Source: Scopulibacillus darangshiensis
GTDB taxonomy: Bacteria; Bacillota; Bacilli; Bacillales; Sporolactobacillaceae
Assembly: GCF_004341035.1 (NCBI RefSeq)
Contig: NZ_SLXK01000033.1
Location: forward strand, 1-45,818
Length of the DNA: 45,818 nt
Direction of reading: 5' to 3'
The notes below the pieces were generated by a model that had not been told where the DNA came from, made no database searches, and saw nothing but the letters and a program-made list of their open reading frames with translations. Numbering within the stretch: the stretch's first letter is position 1; the number at the start of each line of letters is the position of its first letter. The position numbers and the translations under genes were made by a program. Below, piece by piece: positions 27,654-36,877 of this stretch.

Positions 27654-29324
27654 TTACATTTTTTCCGGTGCAGAAACACCGATTAGTGTCAAAGCGTTTT
27701 TCAAGGTCGCCTTAACAGACTTCATCAATGCGACGCGGGCCTTGCTTAATTCCAGATTCGTCTCATCAAGCACTTTTTCCGCATTATAGAAGCTGTGCAA
27801 GGTGGATGCGAGTTCGAAAACGTAAGTTGTCACACGTTGAACGGCAAGTCTATCCGCAGCATCTGCAACAGCTTCCGGGAACTCTCCTATTTTCTTAAGC
27901 AGATCAATCTCTTTTTCAGTCTGAATCGTGCTGAAATCGAGATTATCGCTAGACTGAGTATCATAATCCCCCGCCCGCCTTAACATGCTGCAAATCCGTG
28001 CATGGGCGTATTGTACATAGTAGACGGGATTTTCATTCGAGTGTGACACTGCCAGGTCAATATCAAAGTCAAGGTGACTGTCGGAAGAGCGCATCGCAAA
28101 GAAATACCTCATGGCATCAACGCCGACTTCCTCCATTAGCTCACGGAGTGTCACAGCCTTGCCTGTCCGCTTGCTCATCTTAACCTTCTCACCGTCTTTA
28201 AACAGATTAACCAATTGGATAATCTGAACTTCCAGGCGGTCCCGTTCAAATCCCAGCGCTTCGATCGCTGCTTTCATTCTAGGGATGTAACCGTGGTGAT
28301 CCGCACCCCATATATTGATCAATTGGTCGAAGCCGCGCTCAAGCTTATTTAAATGGTAGGCGATATCTGGTGTGAGGTACGTATAAGAACCGTCGCTTTT
28401 GATCAGCACACGATCTTTGTCATCACCGAACTTAGTTGAAGCAAACCAGAGCGCTCCCTCTTTCTCATAGGTATGGCCGTTTCCTTTAAGCTTTTCCAGT
28501 ACCTTATCAATTTCACCGGATTTATACAATGATGTTTCGGAAAACCATTCATCAAATGTGACGCGGAAATCGCTTAAATCCGTTTTAATCTTCTCAATCA
28601 ATTGATTGACACCCAGATTCCTGAAGAATGTAATGCGTTCATCACTATCCTTTTGAGTCAGAGCCTCACCATGTTCACCTGCAAGCTGCTGGCCTAAAGC
28701 AATGATATCTTTGCCTTGGTAGCCGTCTGCCGGCATTTCCTTGTCAATACCTAATGCCTGAAAGTATCTCGCCTCGATCGACCGTGCCAAATTATCTATC
28801 TGATTACCTGCATCGTTAATGTAATATTCCGGACTCGCGTTGTAGCCGGCTTTGTTAAGAATGCGGATCAGCGTATCGCCAACTGCCGCACCCCGTGCAT
28901 GCCCAAGGTGGAGGCTGCCAGTCGGGTTTGCGGAAACGAACTCAATCTGCACCTTCCTGCCGCTGCCATATTGCGTAGCGCCATACCCATCAGCATCACT
29001 CAGAATCATTGGAATGAGGTCGGTTAAATAACTGTTATCTAGAAAAAAGTTAATGAAGCCCGGACCTGCAATCTCAATGTCTTTAATATGGGCTTTCTCC
29101 CGGTCAATATGTTTGACCATTTCTTCAGCGATTTGCCTCGGAGCCTTTTTGGCGATCCTTGCAAGCTGCATCGCCATATTTGTTGCAAAGTCACCGTGGG
29201 CTTTATCCTTGGGCAACTCTAAAATGACTTCAGGCAGTTCCGACTCCCGAGCTATATTTGCTTTAACGACCGCATGTGCTATTTCTCTTTTTAAATGCTG
29301 TTTGACCTTTTCAACAACTGTCAT
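27654..29324 (-). CDS. argS: Arginyl-tRNA synthetase
   Basis: 556 residues, normal for ArgRS. It charges tRNA-Arg. The HIGH-type motif is in [18 protein letters not shown], and the KMSKS-type motif in [15 protein letters not shown]; the N-terminal Add1 domain and the C-terminal anticodon-binding domain ([27 protein letters not shown]) are present. CAGGAGG lies before the ATG. The start overlaps the stop of ywiB by 4 nt (ATGA), so both are translated from one mRNA. Confidence 0.97.
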   Translation of the reverse strand: MTVVEKVKQHLKREIAHAVVKANIARESELPEVILELPKDKAHGDFATNMAMQLARIAKKAPRQIAEEMVKHIDREKAHIKDIEIAGPGFINFFLDNSYLTDLIPMILSDADGYGATQYGSGRKVQIEFVSANPTGSLHLGHARGAAVGDTLIRILNKAGYNASPEYYINDAGNQIDNLARSIEARYFQALGIDKEMPADGYQGKDIIALGQQLAGEHGEALTQKDSDERITFFRNLGVNQLIEKIKTDLSDFRVTFDEWFSETSLYKSGEIDKVLEKLKGNGHTYEKEGALWFASTKFGDDKDRVLIKSDGSYTYLTPDIAYHLNKLERGFDQLINIWGADHHGYIPRMKAAIEALGFERDRLEVQIIQLVNLFKDGEKVKMSKRTGKAVTLRELMEEVGVDAMRYFFAMRSSDSHLDFDIDLAVSHSNENPVYYVQYAHARICSMLRRAGDYDTQSSDNLDFSTIQTEKEIDLLKKIGEFPEAVADAADRLAVQRVTTYVFELASTLHSFYNAEKVLDETNLELSKARVALMKSVKATLKNALTLIGVSAPEKM

Positions 29325-29752
29325 GATAAACCTCCTGTTAAATTATACGTTAGTTGACAAAGCCCGACCTCTTGACCTTGCATCGCTAATTCATATTCTA
29401 TGTAAATGCTGCCTGACGGGATTTCCGGGTTCCAAGAGCTGCGAAGCACATTCGTTTTCGTCGTTGTTGCCATTCGGCCGTATGGACTTCGGTAGGTCCC
29501 TTCTGTTCTGGCACCCTGTTCCAAAGGCTGCCTCATTGTTATCGGCCCCTGACGCAAGATCGTGGCCTGGTCACCCATGATCTTAATCGTATGGCTTACC
29601 TCGCCAAGCTCCTCCATGACCTCTTGATAACGCAAGAATAAAGACCCATTCTTGATTGCAGCCTGCCCCTGGAACGTTGCCTTCTGCTCTTCCACACTTT
29701 GATCCTCTTTATAAATCATTCTGCTTTGGAAATGTATCATCACGTCTTGCAT
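29321..29752 (-). CDS. ywiB: YwiB, DUF1934 beta-barrel protein
   Basis: 143 residues from the ATG at 29752 (AAAGGTG upstream). DUF1934 proteins form a small calycin-like beta-barrel with a cavity; function is unknown. Visible features are the alternating strands typical of the family, [38 protein letters not shown] and [13 protein letters not shown]. Overlap of 4 nt with argS and the same order in B. subtilis (ywiB-argS) support the call. Confidence 0.88.
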   Translation of the reverse strand: MQDVMIHFQSRMIYKEDQSVEEQKATFQGQAAIKNGSLFLRYQEVMEELGEVSHTIKIMGDQATILRQGPITMRQPLEQGARTEGTYRSPYGRMATTTKTNVLRSSWNPEIPSGSIYIEYELAMQGQEVGLCQLTYNLTGGLS

Positions 29753-29774
29753 ATTAATCACCTTTGTTTTTTTA

Positions 29775-29808
29775 GGGGTCTGACCCCGAGGGGTCAGACC
29801 CCTTTTTT
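29775..29808 (+). repeat. Tandem palindrome GGGGTCTGACCCC / GGGGTCAGACCCC, second copy
   Basis: Two 13-bp palindromes separated by GA, followed by six T on the plus strand. Located between speB and ywiB (both minus strand), so the terminator-like orientation is antisense to the genes. Same core as 22920-22947. Confidence 0.85.
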
Positions 29809-29819
29809 AACCCCTTTTT

Positions 29820-30692
29820 TTACGTCGTCCAGCCCAAGAGGATTTCTCTTATAAATTTACTTGCTGCAATAGATGTTTGTTCAGTCGGGTCATAAGCCGG
29901 AGCGACTTCAACAAGATCCGCACCAATAACTTTTAAATCCGCTTTGGCAATCTGCATAATAGCTTCGAGCAGCTCCTTAGATGTAATGCCGCCGGCTTCA
30001 GCTGTACCTGTGCCAGGTGCAAAGGCAGGATCAAGCACATCGATATCAATGGTCACGTAGACATGTCTGCCGGCAAGCTTCGGTAAATGCTTTTTCAGCG
30101 GCTCGGCAACATTGAACTTTTCCATTGTCATGCCTGACTGTTTTGCAAACTCAAATTCCTCACGCATGCCTGAACGTATCCCGAAAGAATAGACATTTTC
30201 AGGGCCGATTAGATCACAGGCTTTCCGGACAGGTGTAGAATGTGACAGCACTTCACCTTCGTACTGCTCACGGAGATCAGCATGAGCATCAATATGAATG
30301 AGAGCCATGTCTGGATACTTCTTGTGCATGGCCTTTATGACAGGCCATGTAACGAGATGTTCCCCGCCAAGGCCGAGCGGAAACTTGCCGTCCGCAAGCA
30401 GCTTATCGATATATTTTTCGATAATATCAAGACTTTTGCCCGCATTGCCAAATGGGAAGAGCATATCGCCGACATCAACATAATTGACTTCTTCCAAATG
30501 CTTGTCCATATACGGTGAATATTCCTCAAGGCCGATTGAGGCTTCGCGAATCCGATTCGGACCAAACCGTGAGCCGGGCCGGAAGCTGACGGTATAATCC
30601 ATCGGCATCCCGTAGATCACAACATCTGCAGCATCATAATCCTTTCTGCTCATGATAAAGACTTTACCTGAGTAAGCTTCATCAAATGTCAT
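29820..30692 (-). CDS. speB: Agmatinase
   Basis: 290 residues. It hydrolyses agmatine to putrescine and urea using two Mn2+. Metal ligands are visible in GGEH (His112), DAHAD (Asp135, His137, Asp139) and DIDVLDPAFAPGTGT. The ureohydrolase fold is complete and of normal length. GGAAGGG precedes the ATG. The gene follows speE by 17 bp; together they make putrescine and then spermidine, and the pair is conserved with pbpG and ywhD in Bacillales. Confidence 0.95.
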   Translation of the reverse strand: MTFDEAYSGKVFIMSRKDYDAADVVIYGMPMDYTVSFRPGSRFGPNRIREASIGLEEYSPYMDKHLEEVNYVDVGDMLFPFGNAGKSLDIIEKYIDKLLADGKFPLGLGGEHLVTWPVIKAMHKKYPDMALIHIDAHADLREQYEGEVLSHSTPVRKACDLIGPENVYSFGIRSGMREEFEFAKQSGMTMEKFNVAEPLKKHLPKLAGRHVYVTIDIDVLDPAFAPGTGTAEAGGITSKELLEAIMQIAKADLKVIGADLVEVAPAYDPTEQTSIAASKFIREILLGWTT

Positions 30693-30709
30693 CCACTTTC
30701 ACCCTTCCC

Positions 30710-31537
30710 TTATTTAATAATATCAGAAACAAATTTCGGAAGAGCAAACGATGCCTTGTGCAATTCCTTTGTATAATACTTCGTATCGATCGGGTGGAAG
30801 CGTTCTTCAGCCACTGCAAGCGGATCGTATTTTTTCGAGCCGATTGTGAAGGTCCAGAGACCGCTTGGGTAAGTTGGGACATTAGCTGTATACAGACTTG
30901 TCACAGGGAAAATTTCTTTAACATCCTTGTAAACCTTTGCGATCAAATCGGATTTAAACCACGGGTTGTCGGTTTGGGCAATGAATAAGCCATCCTCTTT
31001 CAAAGCCTTTGAGATTCCCTCATAGAAGCCTTTTTCAAAAAGCTTCACAGCAGGCCCGACTGGTTCAGTCGAATCAACCATAATAACATCATAAGCATCA
31101 CGGCTTTCGGCGATATGCATGAAACCATCGCCAACAATCACCTCAACCCTGTCATCATCAAAAGCTGATGCGATGGTAGGCAAATATTTTTTCGAGTACT
31201 CTATAACCTTCCCATCAATTTCAACGAGCGTTGCCTTTTCGACACTTGGGTGCTTAATAATTTCCCTTAAAACCCCGCCGTCACCGCCGCCGACAACGAG
31301 CACATGCTTCGGATTTGGGTGAGTGAACAGAGGGACATGAGCAACCATTTCGTGATAGACAAATTCATCGCGTTCCGTTGTCATGACCATGCCATCAAGC
31401 GTCAGCATATTGCCGAATTCCTCTGTCTCAAGCATGTCCAGCTTTTGAAACGGTGTCTGTTCTGTATGTAATGAACGTTTTATTTTCGCTGTTATACCAA
31501 AATGATCAGTTTGTTTTTCTGTATACCATAAATCCAT
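30710..31537 (-). CDS. speE: Spermidine synthase
   Basis: 275 residues from the ATG at 31537 ([18 protein letters not shown]), with GAAAGGATG upstream. It transfers an aminopropyl group from decarboxylated S-adenosylmethionine to putrescine. [15 protein letters not shown] is the nucleotide-binding loop, and DSTEPVGPA contains the catalytic aspartate; YHEMVAHVP and TLVEIDGKV are family motifs. It is the first gene of speE-speB and has a good sigma-A promoter. Confidence 0.96.
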   Translation of the reverse strand: MDLWYTEKQTDHFGITAKIKRSLHTEQTPFQKLDMLETEEFGNMLTLDGMVMTTERDEFVYHEMVAHVPLFTHPNPKHVLVVGGGDGGVLREIIKHPSVEKATLVEIDGKVIEYSKKYLPTIASAFDDDRVEVIVGDGFMHIAESRDAYDVIMVDSTEPVGPAVKLFEKGFYEGISKALKEDGLFIAQTDNPWFKSDLIAKVYKDVKEIFPVTSLYTANVPTYPSGLWTFTIGSKKYDPLAVAEERFHPIDTKYYTKELHKASFALPKFVSDIIK

Positions 31538-31676
31538 TTCTAACATCCTTTCTATAACGCCGGTTGGCTAGGGGCAGTCATTCCAAACGCCCTGTTAAAA
31601 CAAGTATCTCTTTCGATTATATGATTTAAACCAAGACTTTTGTGAGACTTTAACAATAATAAATACATACAAAAAA

Positions 31677-31718
31677 AGTATAGTGGAATACTTTGAAAAT
31701 GCAAGAGGCAAATTTGCC
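31677..31718 (-). promoter_or_regulatory. speE promoter with upstream palindrome
   Basis: TTGCAT (31699-31704), 16-bp spacer, TATACT (31677-31682). A perfect 12-bp palindrome GGCAAATTTGCC (31707-31718) lies directly upstream, between the divergent speE and pbpG genes, and could be an operator. Confidence 0.6.
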
Positions 31719-31798
31719 TGCCGATTGACTGAAATTATGTTTAGAAGAGACACAAATTCACCATACTAATGATAGATAAAACTGAGGGGGGTGTGCCC

Positions 31799-33865
31799 AT
31801 GGATCCGGCAACGCGATACCAAAAGAAAGGAAAAGTCGTACGTTTGCTTCTAAAGCTGTCTCTATTATTTTTGCTGCTGATGGCCTTCTTTATCTTAAGT
31901 CTATGGGTATTTGCAAAAATTCAGGGGCCGCCGCCCGTGAAAGTCCCGCAAACAACAAGATTCTATGATGCGGATGGTCATCAAATCGGGAAAATGGAAC
32001 ATCAGAACCAAAACCGCTATTGGGTCAAGCTGGATGATATCGCTGACCCGCTGAAACAAGCGACGGTTGCCGTAGAGGACAAACGATTTTATAAGCATCA
32101 TGGTTTTGATCTGCGCCGTTTGGCCGGAGCTGTCGTTGCCGATATCAAGTCAATGTCAAAGGAACAAGGCGCAAGTACAATTACAATGCAATACGCCCGG
32201 AATCTCTTTCTTACCAATGATAAGACATGGACCAGAAAGCTAGCCGAGGCATTTTATACGATGAGACTCGAAATGAATTATTCAAAAGACGAGATTTTAG
32301 AAGGCTATCTTAATACTATCTATTACGGACGTGGTGCATACGGCATTGAAGCAGCCTCCAAGTACTATTTTAATAAAGATGCCGATGATTTGTCACTTGC
32401 TGAAGCGAGCATGCTTGCCGGCGTGCCAAAAGGTCCAAGCTATTATTCGCCATATAATGACTTTGACAAGGCAAAGCACCGCCAGCGCATTGTTCTAAAT
32501 TCGATGGTGTCAAGCGGCTATATTACGAAGCAGCAGGCTGACAACGCCTTTGAACAACCCATCCATCTTGTGAAAAAACATAAAACGCCAAAAAGGGTAG
32601 CACCTTATTTCCAAGATACCGTGGAATATGTTCTGAAGCATAAGCTGCATATAGATGAAAAGACTCTGGCAACCGGAGGGCTGAAAGTGTATACGACACT
32701 CCATTCCGATATGCAGAAAAAGGCGGAGTATTGGGTCAAGCAAGTTATTGATCCGAAGTCAGACATTCAAACAGCAATGGTTGCGATGAATCCAAAAAGC
32801 GGTGCTGTGGAAGCGATGATCGGCGGACGCAATTATAAAAAAAGCTCTTATAACCGTGCGGTTCAAGCAAAGCGCTCACCTGGTTCGTCGTTTAAGCCCT
32901 TTTTATATTATGCGGCGCTTCGCAATGGCTTCACGCCTTCCACCGCTCTCAAAAGTGAACCGACAACTTTTCGCTTTGATGACGGTAAGGAAAAATATTC
33001 ACCGAGCAACTTCGGCGGCTACTACGCCTATGGACCTATTACACTTGCCCAGGCACTGGCATTGTCCGACAACATTTATGCTGTGAAAACCCATCTTTCA
33101 ATTGGGATGGACAAGTTGGTTAAAACAGCCAAAAAGGTCGGGATTACTAGTCCGCTTGGTAAAATCCCATCGCTGGCATTGGGAACAAAGCCCGTCAGCG
33201 TGGCGGAGATGGCGAGGGGCTATTCCGCGATTGCCAACGGCGGTGCAAGGGTCACACCGCATTATATATCAAAGATTGTGAACCAAAAAGGTGAGGTCAT
33301 CTACGAGTGGGAGCCGAAGAAAAAGCAGGTGCTGGACAAACCGACAACATTTGTCCTGTCACAGTTGATGACCGGGGTCTTTGATTCTAAGCTAAATGAT
33401 TACTCTAAAGTAACTGGCTCTACGGTAAGCAAGATGCTCACGCATAAAATGGCGGCAAAAACAGGCTCAACTGCCGCAGACAGCTGGATGGTCGGCTTCA
33501 CACCTAAGCTTGTTTCGGCAGTATGGATCGGTTATGACAAAGGTAAATCATTAAGCACCTATCCTGAGACAGGGTATTCCAAGCTGATTTGGACCCACTT
33601 TATGGAGGCAGCCTTAGAAGGCGCACCGAAGAATGGTTTCAAGCCGCCAAAAGGCGTCGTCGGCGTGCTCGTTGACCCTGATACCGGAAAGCTTGCAACT
33701 AAGGCGTGCCCAAACGCCAGAATGACATATTATTTAAAAGGCACCGAGCCTCAAGAATACTGCGACAAACACAAAGGCGAGCATAGCCACAAAAAAGATC
33801 AGCATAAGGACAACAGCAAAGACAAAGGCGGCTTCTTTAACAGGCTCCTGAATTTATTTGATTAG
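31799..33865 (+). CDS. pbpG: Class A penicillin-binding protein, PbpG type
   Basis: 688 residues from the ATG at 31799 (AGGGGGG upstream). Order of domains: cytoplasmic tail, one membrane helix (about 18-42), glycosyltransferase domain (EDKRFYKHHG, QGASTITMQYARN), and transpeptidase domain with SSFK, SDN and KTGST as the SxxK, SxN and KTG motifs. A Lys/His-rich tail ends the protein. It polymerises and cross-links peptidoglycan outside the membrane. Divergence from speE and linkage to ywhD match B. subtilis pbpG (PBP2d), which works in spore-wall synthesis under sigma-F; a CATACTA resembling a sporulation -10 box lies near 31763, but no matching -35 was found. Confidence 0.93.
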   Translation: MDPATRYQKKGKVVRLLLKLSLLFLLLMAFFILSLWVFAKIQGPPPVKVPQTTRFYDADGHQIGKMEHQNQNRYWVKLDDIADPLKQATVAVEDKRFYKHHGFDLRRLAGAVVADIKSMSKEQGASTITMQYARNLFLTNDKTWTRKLAEAFYTMRLEMNYSKDEILEGYLNTIYYGRGAYGIEAASKYYFNKDADDLSLAEASMLAGVPKGPSYYSPYNDFDKAKHRQRIVLNSMVSSGYITKQQADNAFEQPIHLVKKHKTPKRVAPYFQDTVEYVLKHKLHIDEKTLATGGLKVYTTLHSDMQKKAEYWVKQVIDPKSDIQTAMVAMNPKSGAVEAMIGGRNYKKSSYNRAVQAKRSPGSSFKPFLYYAALRNGFTPSTALKSEPTTFRFDDGKEKYSPSNFGGYYAYGPITLAQALALSDNIYAVKTHLSIGMDKLVKTAKKVGITSPLGKIPSLALGTKPVSVAEMARGYSAIANGGARVTPHYISKIVNQKGEVIYEWEPKKKQVLDKPTTFVLSQLMTGVFDSKLNDYSKVTGSTVSKMLTHKMAAKTGSTAADSWMVGFTPKLVSAVWIGYDKGKSLSTYPETGYSKLIWTHFMEAALEGAPKNGFKPPKGVVGVLVDPDTGKLATKACPNARMTYYLKGTEPQEYCDKHKGEHSHKKDQHKDNSKDKGGFFNRLLNLFD

Positions 33866-33929
33866 AAGCCGGGGCTCCGAGTGGGGCACGTGCCATTTCT
33901 GCTTGAACCCTCAAGAAAACACAACAAAC

Positions 33930-33951
33930 GCCCCGGGCCGCTTCCCGGGGC
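33930..33951 (+). terminator. Hairpin after pbpG
   Basis: GCCCCGGG (33930-33937), CCGCTT loop, CCCGGGGC (33944-33951), then ATTTGCCTT. Strong stem but poor T-run. Confidence 0.6.
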
Positions 33952-34079
33952 ATTTGCCTTATCCTAGTAATACATGTGTGTTTAATATTATTTTAAATTT
34001 TTTTAGAGCATGACACAAGTTGATCAAAAAATAGTCACAAAAGATTCATAATTCATTCATATTTTTTGCGCCTAGCTTT

Positions 34080-34598
34080 TTATTCGTCAAGCTGCCTTTT
34101 CAATTCCTCATTGGCACGCTCCCACATTCCTTCATCGTGACTTTTCAGAAAGCCACGCAGAATTCCCTTGGATTTATCATCCATATGTCCCACTTCAACT
34201 TTTCCTTTTAATGCCTTATCCATTTTATTCACATGATCGGGAAGAACCTTATAGCCCCGGCGAATTTCACGATTGATAATCATGTCTGCCGCACCGGCAC
34301 CTGAGTAGAATGGTCCGTCAGTGCCTCGCTCAGTGTTTAGCCAAACAAGCCAATATAGCTTGCCTCCACCTTCCACATTGGCCTTATCCGGTTTGAAACG
34401 AATTCTTCTTTCCACTTGGCTTCTTGCATGAAGCGCTCCCATATCGACAAACGCTTCCCCTTCTTCAGGGTCCACAATGATCGGAGATATATTATCAAGA
34501 TTAATTACACCGACACCATAGCCGCCGTGACCGGATGTCGAGTCCCCGCCAAGGATATTAAAACCCGAACCTTTCTTGTTGTTTTCAAAAATATCCAC
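34080..34598 (-). CDS. ywhD: YwhD family protein
   Basis: 172 residues from a GTG at 34598; GGAGGGG precedes it. The family is restricted to Bacillales and has no known function. Conserved segments seen are FNILGGDSTSGHGGYGVGV near the N-terminus, VDMGALHARSQVERRI, and YSGAGAADMIINREIRRGYK. No signal peptide or membrane helix. It is convergent with pbpG, as in B. subtilis, and lies downstream of the small toxin-like locus on the same strand. Confidence 0.88.
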   Translation of the reverse strand: MDIFENNKKGSGFNILGGDSTSGHGGYGVGVINLDNISPIIVDPEEGEAFVDMGALHARSQVERRIRFKPDKANVEGGGKLYWLVWLNTERGTDGPFYSGAGAADMIINREIRRGYKVLPDHVNKMDKALKGKVEVGHMDDKSKGILRGFLKSHDEGMWERANEELKRQLDE

Positions 34599-34686
34599 GT
34601 TAACCCCTCCTCGTCATAGTTTACCATATGCTATTTTTATCATACAAAATTCCCTAGAGAAATGGGAAGTGATATACTTCGCACTG

Positions 34687-34714
34687 TTGTTCAGGGAATT
34701 GAATATGATATAAT
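34687..34714 (+). promoter_or_regulatory. Promoter of the antisense RNA
   Basis: TTGTTC (34687-34692), 16-bp spacer, TATAAT (34709-34714), reading towards the small toxin gene. The -10 box is perfect. Confidence 0.55.
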
Positions 34715-34719
34715 TTAAT

Positions 34720-34847
34720 GTATGGGAAAATAATAAAAATACAGCCAGAGCGCTGGCACGCCATGGCTGATTTACAGCGCTTCTTAAGGAGCAATGCGAG
34801 TTACGTAACCCTTGTCCGACTTGGTGTTGGACGGGGGTTACTTTTTT
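34720..34847 (+). ncRNA. Candidate antisense antitoxin RNA
   Basis: Bounded by the promoter at 34687-34714 and an intrinsic terminator at 34805-34847 (13-bp stem GTAACCCTTGTCC/GGACGGGGGTTAC including G-U pairs, then six T). Length about 128 nt. It is complementary to the 3' end of the predicted toxin mRNA, including the last codons of the toxin. A 61-codon reading frame in it lacks a ribosome site and is not called. Ends are predicted, not measured. Confidence 0.55.
34735..34769 (-). terminator. Predicted terminator of the toxin mRNA
   Basis: CAGCCA (34742-34747) pairs with TGGCTG (34764-34769), with further pairing inside the loop; on the minus strand TATTTTTATTATTTT follows. Together with the antisense terminator it gives two transcripts that overlap at their 3' ends by about 110 nt. 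Confidence 0.5.
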
Positions 34848-34921
34848 CTATTGTCCTTCATAAGGATAACGATGAGAGATCCAAAGCTGATCATAAGGAT
34901 TAACGTTTCATAAGCCGTCAT
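34838..34921 (-). CDS. Small holin-like toxin (type I toxin-antitoxin candidate)
   Basis: 27 residues: MTAYETLILMISFGSLIVIL followed by the charged tail MKDNRKK. The start MT-YE-L-LMISFG followed by a short membrane helix and Lys-rich tail is the pattern of the putative holin-like toxin family (Hol-Tox) of Firmicutes, though somewhat shorter than usual. The ribosome site GGGGG (34935-34939) is 13 nt before the ATG and can pair with CCCCC at 34948-34952; GUCACA at the predicted mRNA 5' end can pair with UGUGAC between site and start. Such double hiding is typical of type I toxins. Promoter is extended -10 TGTTATCAT (34995-35003). Function inferred: membrane-acting peptide held off by the convergent RNA. 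Confidence 0.68.
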   Translation of the reverse strand: MTAYETLILMISFGSLIVILMKDNRKK

Positions 34922-34994
34922 GGCGTAAGTCACACCCCCTTTCCCTTGGGGGATCCTACTGCCGCTTAATGTCTAAGAAGTCGCTGTGACTTTT

Positions 34995-35003
34995 ATGATA
35001 ACA
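34995..35003 (-). promoter_or_regulatory. Extended -10 promoter of the toxin gene
   Basis: TGTTATCAT on the minus strand, TG plus a near-consensus -10, without a good -35. The predicted start at about 34988 places GUCACA at the very 5' end of the mRNA. Confidence 0.45.
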
Positions 35004-35072
35004 CAATTCTCCATTTTTTAAATAGTAAAAACGAACCTTTGTTCCCTTCTCCTTTTTTTAGTAAACCTTTCA

Positions 35073-36434
35073 TTACCCATTCAATTCAGTTGGTACATCG
35101 GCTTTTTCAAATTCGAAATGAGATATTTTGGTTCGAAAGAATTTTGTTAGAAAAAGCATATAGATAAATCCAACCGCACTCCATACAAGGCCGCCAATGA
35201 GTGCATCACCTTGCAAGTTGTACCACAAAATCCCTGTCAAACCAGCTCCTATTAGTGGCATTATTAAGTAAGAAAAAAGATCCTTTGTTGTTTTATACCT
35301 TTTCTTTCGGAACACAAAATGAGCAATAACCGATAAGTTCACAAATGTAAAGGCGATTAATGCGCCAAAGTTGATGACTGAAGAAATCAATTCGAGGCTA
35401 GGAGAAATGGCGAGCAGCGAAACCACTCCGACAAGTACGACATTAAAGGCTGGCGTCCGAAAGCGCGGATGGATGTAGCCGAAGAATTTTCTCGGAAGGA
35501 CCCCATTACGTCCCATGACATATAACAAGCGAGATACACTTGCATGAGATGCCAGCCCCGAAGCGACCGTAGCTGCAAAAGCGCCTGCGATGAAAATAAG
35601 TTTAAAAACCGTTCCGCCGACATACAATCCTATTTCAGGGAGTGTATCATCGGTCATTTTAAAATGTGATACATCAGGAAACAAAGCCTGTGCGAAATAA
35701 CTAGCTATAAAGAAAATGCATCCGCCAATAAGAGCTGTCAGGATAATTGCTCTCGGCATCGTCTTTTGGTCAACAGCTTCTTCAGTGTACATTGTCACCG
35801 CATCAAACCCAATAAATGAGAAGCATACCACAGTGGCACCTGTTAAAATGGCAGAAAAATGGACATTCGAATGAAAAAGCGGTTCCGTGGTCAAGATGGT
35901 CCCCTGCCCCATGCCTTGGGTGAATTTAACAAAAGCCAATACAAGAAAAACTGCGATCAAGACAATTTCAAAAATAACAAGCAGCGAATTCAAGTTGGAA
36001 GTTGAATTCATGCTCCATAAGTTAATAGCAGTGATGATGACGACATAACCGACAACCCAAATCCAAGCGGGAGCATCCGGGAATATAGACACCATGTAAA
36101 TCCGTATGATTAAAGCATTGACCATTGGGAGAAGCAAGTAATCGAGAAGCGCCGCCCAGCCGACCATAAATCCCAGGTATGGATTCATGGTTTCCCTTGT
36201 ATACGTATAAGCTGAACCCGCACTAGGAAAAACATTCACCATCTTTCCGTAACTTATGGCCGTAAACAGCATCACTACCAGTGCAGCAAGGTAAGCAAGC
36301 GGAACAACGCCATTTGTTTCTTCTGAAACAATGCCAAACGTATCGAATACAACCGTCGGAGTCATATAGCCCAATCCCAATCCAACTATTGCCCAAAGTC
36401 CCAATGAGCGCTTAAGCGTGTTTTTTTCCGACAC
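35073..36434 (-). CDS. APC-family amino acid/polyamine permease
   Basis: 453 residues from a GTG at 36434 (AGGAG 8 nt upstream); an ATG two codons earlier is only 2 nt from that site. About 12 membrane helices. The N-terminal LGLWAIVGLGLGYMTPTVVFD and the segment YTYTRETMNPYLGFMVGWAALLDYLLLP resemble the PuuP putrescine-importer branch of the APC superfamily, as does FSFIGFDAVTMYTEEA. Substrate is not certain: putrescine, or an amino acid. It is divergent from dsdA; linkage suggests D-serine or another amino acid as alternatives. A minus-strand TATAAT near 36480 may be its promoter. Confidence 0.85.
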   Translation of the reverse strand: MSEKNTLKRSLGLWAIVGLGLGYMTPTVVFDTFGIVSEETNGVVPLAYLAALVVMLFTAISYGKMVNVFPSAGSAYTYTRETMNPYLGFMVGWAALLDYLLLPMVNALIIRIYMVSIFPDAPAWIWVVGYVVIITAINLWSMNSTSNLNSLLVIFEIVLIAVFLVLAFVKFTQGMGQGTILTTEPLFHSNVHFSAILTGATVVCFSFIGFDAVTMYTEEAVDQKTMPRAIILTALIGGCIFFIASYFAQALFPDVSHFKMTDDTLPEIGLYVGGTVFKLIFIAGAFAATVASGLASHASVSRLLYVMGRNGVLPRKFFGYIHPRFRTPAFNVVLVGVVSLLAISPSLELISSVINFGALIAFTFVNLSVIAHFVFRKKRYKTTKDLFSYLIMPLIGAGLTGILWYNLQGDALIGGLVWSAVGFIYMLFLTKFFRTKISHFEFEKADVPTELNG

Positions 36435-36877
36435 TATCATCTCTCCTTTTGCAAATATTATTTCATAATATTCGGATAATTATAACCGCACTTTTTAATT
36501 GACAGCATAAACTCATGAATGACCCCCCTTAGCTATTCATCCCTACATCACCTCTCAACTTTTTAGGCTACCATTGAAACTTAATGCAAGGACAATGCCA
36601 ACTTTATAAAACCATTCAATTTTCTCGATACAACTTACTGAAAGCATTGTTTTGCTTTAAATCATAACCTTTTTATAGTGCTAGATGAGTCTGATCCCAC
36701 TTTGCAAAACCTGACTTTCTGCTTACACCATTATGAAAAACTGCATATTATATGCTAAAGTGCATAAAAGAAGTCCCCTCTTCTTGAGCAGGTCTATCCG
36801 GTCTATCGCCTGAAAATGTGTAATCATGATCTGGATGGGGAAAACAAAGATTAGCTGTTTTTAAAGGAGGTATTTTT
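36435..36877. other. Divergent control region of permease and dsdA
   Basis: No gene seen. On the minus side TATAAT at about 36472-36480 with a poor -35 may serve the permease; a dyad AATATTA/TAATATT lies in its leader. On the plus side the dsdA promoter and half-sites at 36723-36766 are found, followed by a leader of about 110 nt containing paired CCCC/GGGG and CAGG/CCTG segments that could fold. No known riboswitch was recognised. Confidence 0.4.
36723..36766 (+). promoter_or_regulatory. Candidate dsdA promoter with three GCATA half-sites
   Basis: TTACAC (36723-36728), 17-bp spacer, TATTAT (36746-36751). GCATA-TTA-TATGC and TATGC-taaagt-GCATA form overlapping dyads across the -10 and start point, suggesting an operator. 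The regulator is not identified. Confidence 0.45.

Noticed and set aside
31750-31770. Sigma-F/G promoter for pbpG
   Set aside because: CATACTA fits a sporulation -10, but no matching -35 was found at the right distance, so no promoter is called.
34718-34903. 61-residue plus-strand protein over the toxin locus
   Set aside because: No ribosome site; the region is better explained as a terminated antisense RNA, and the frame runs past the strong terminator.
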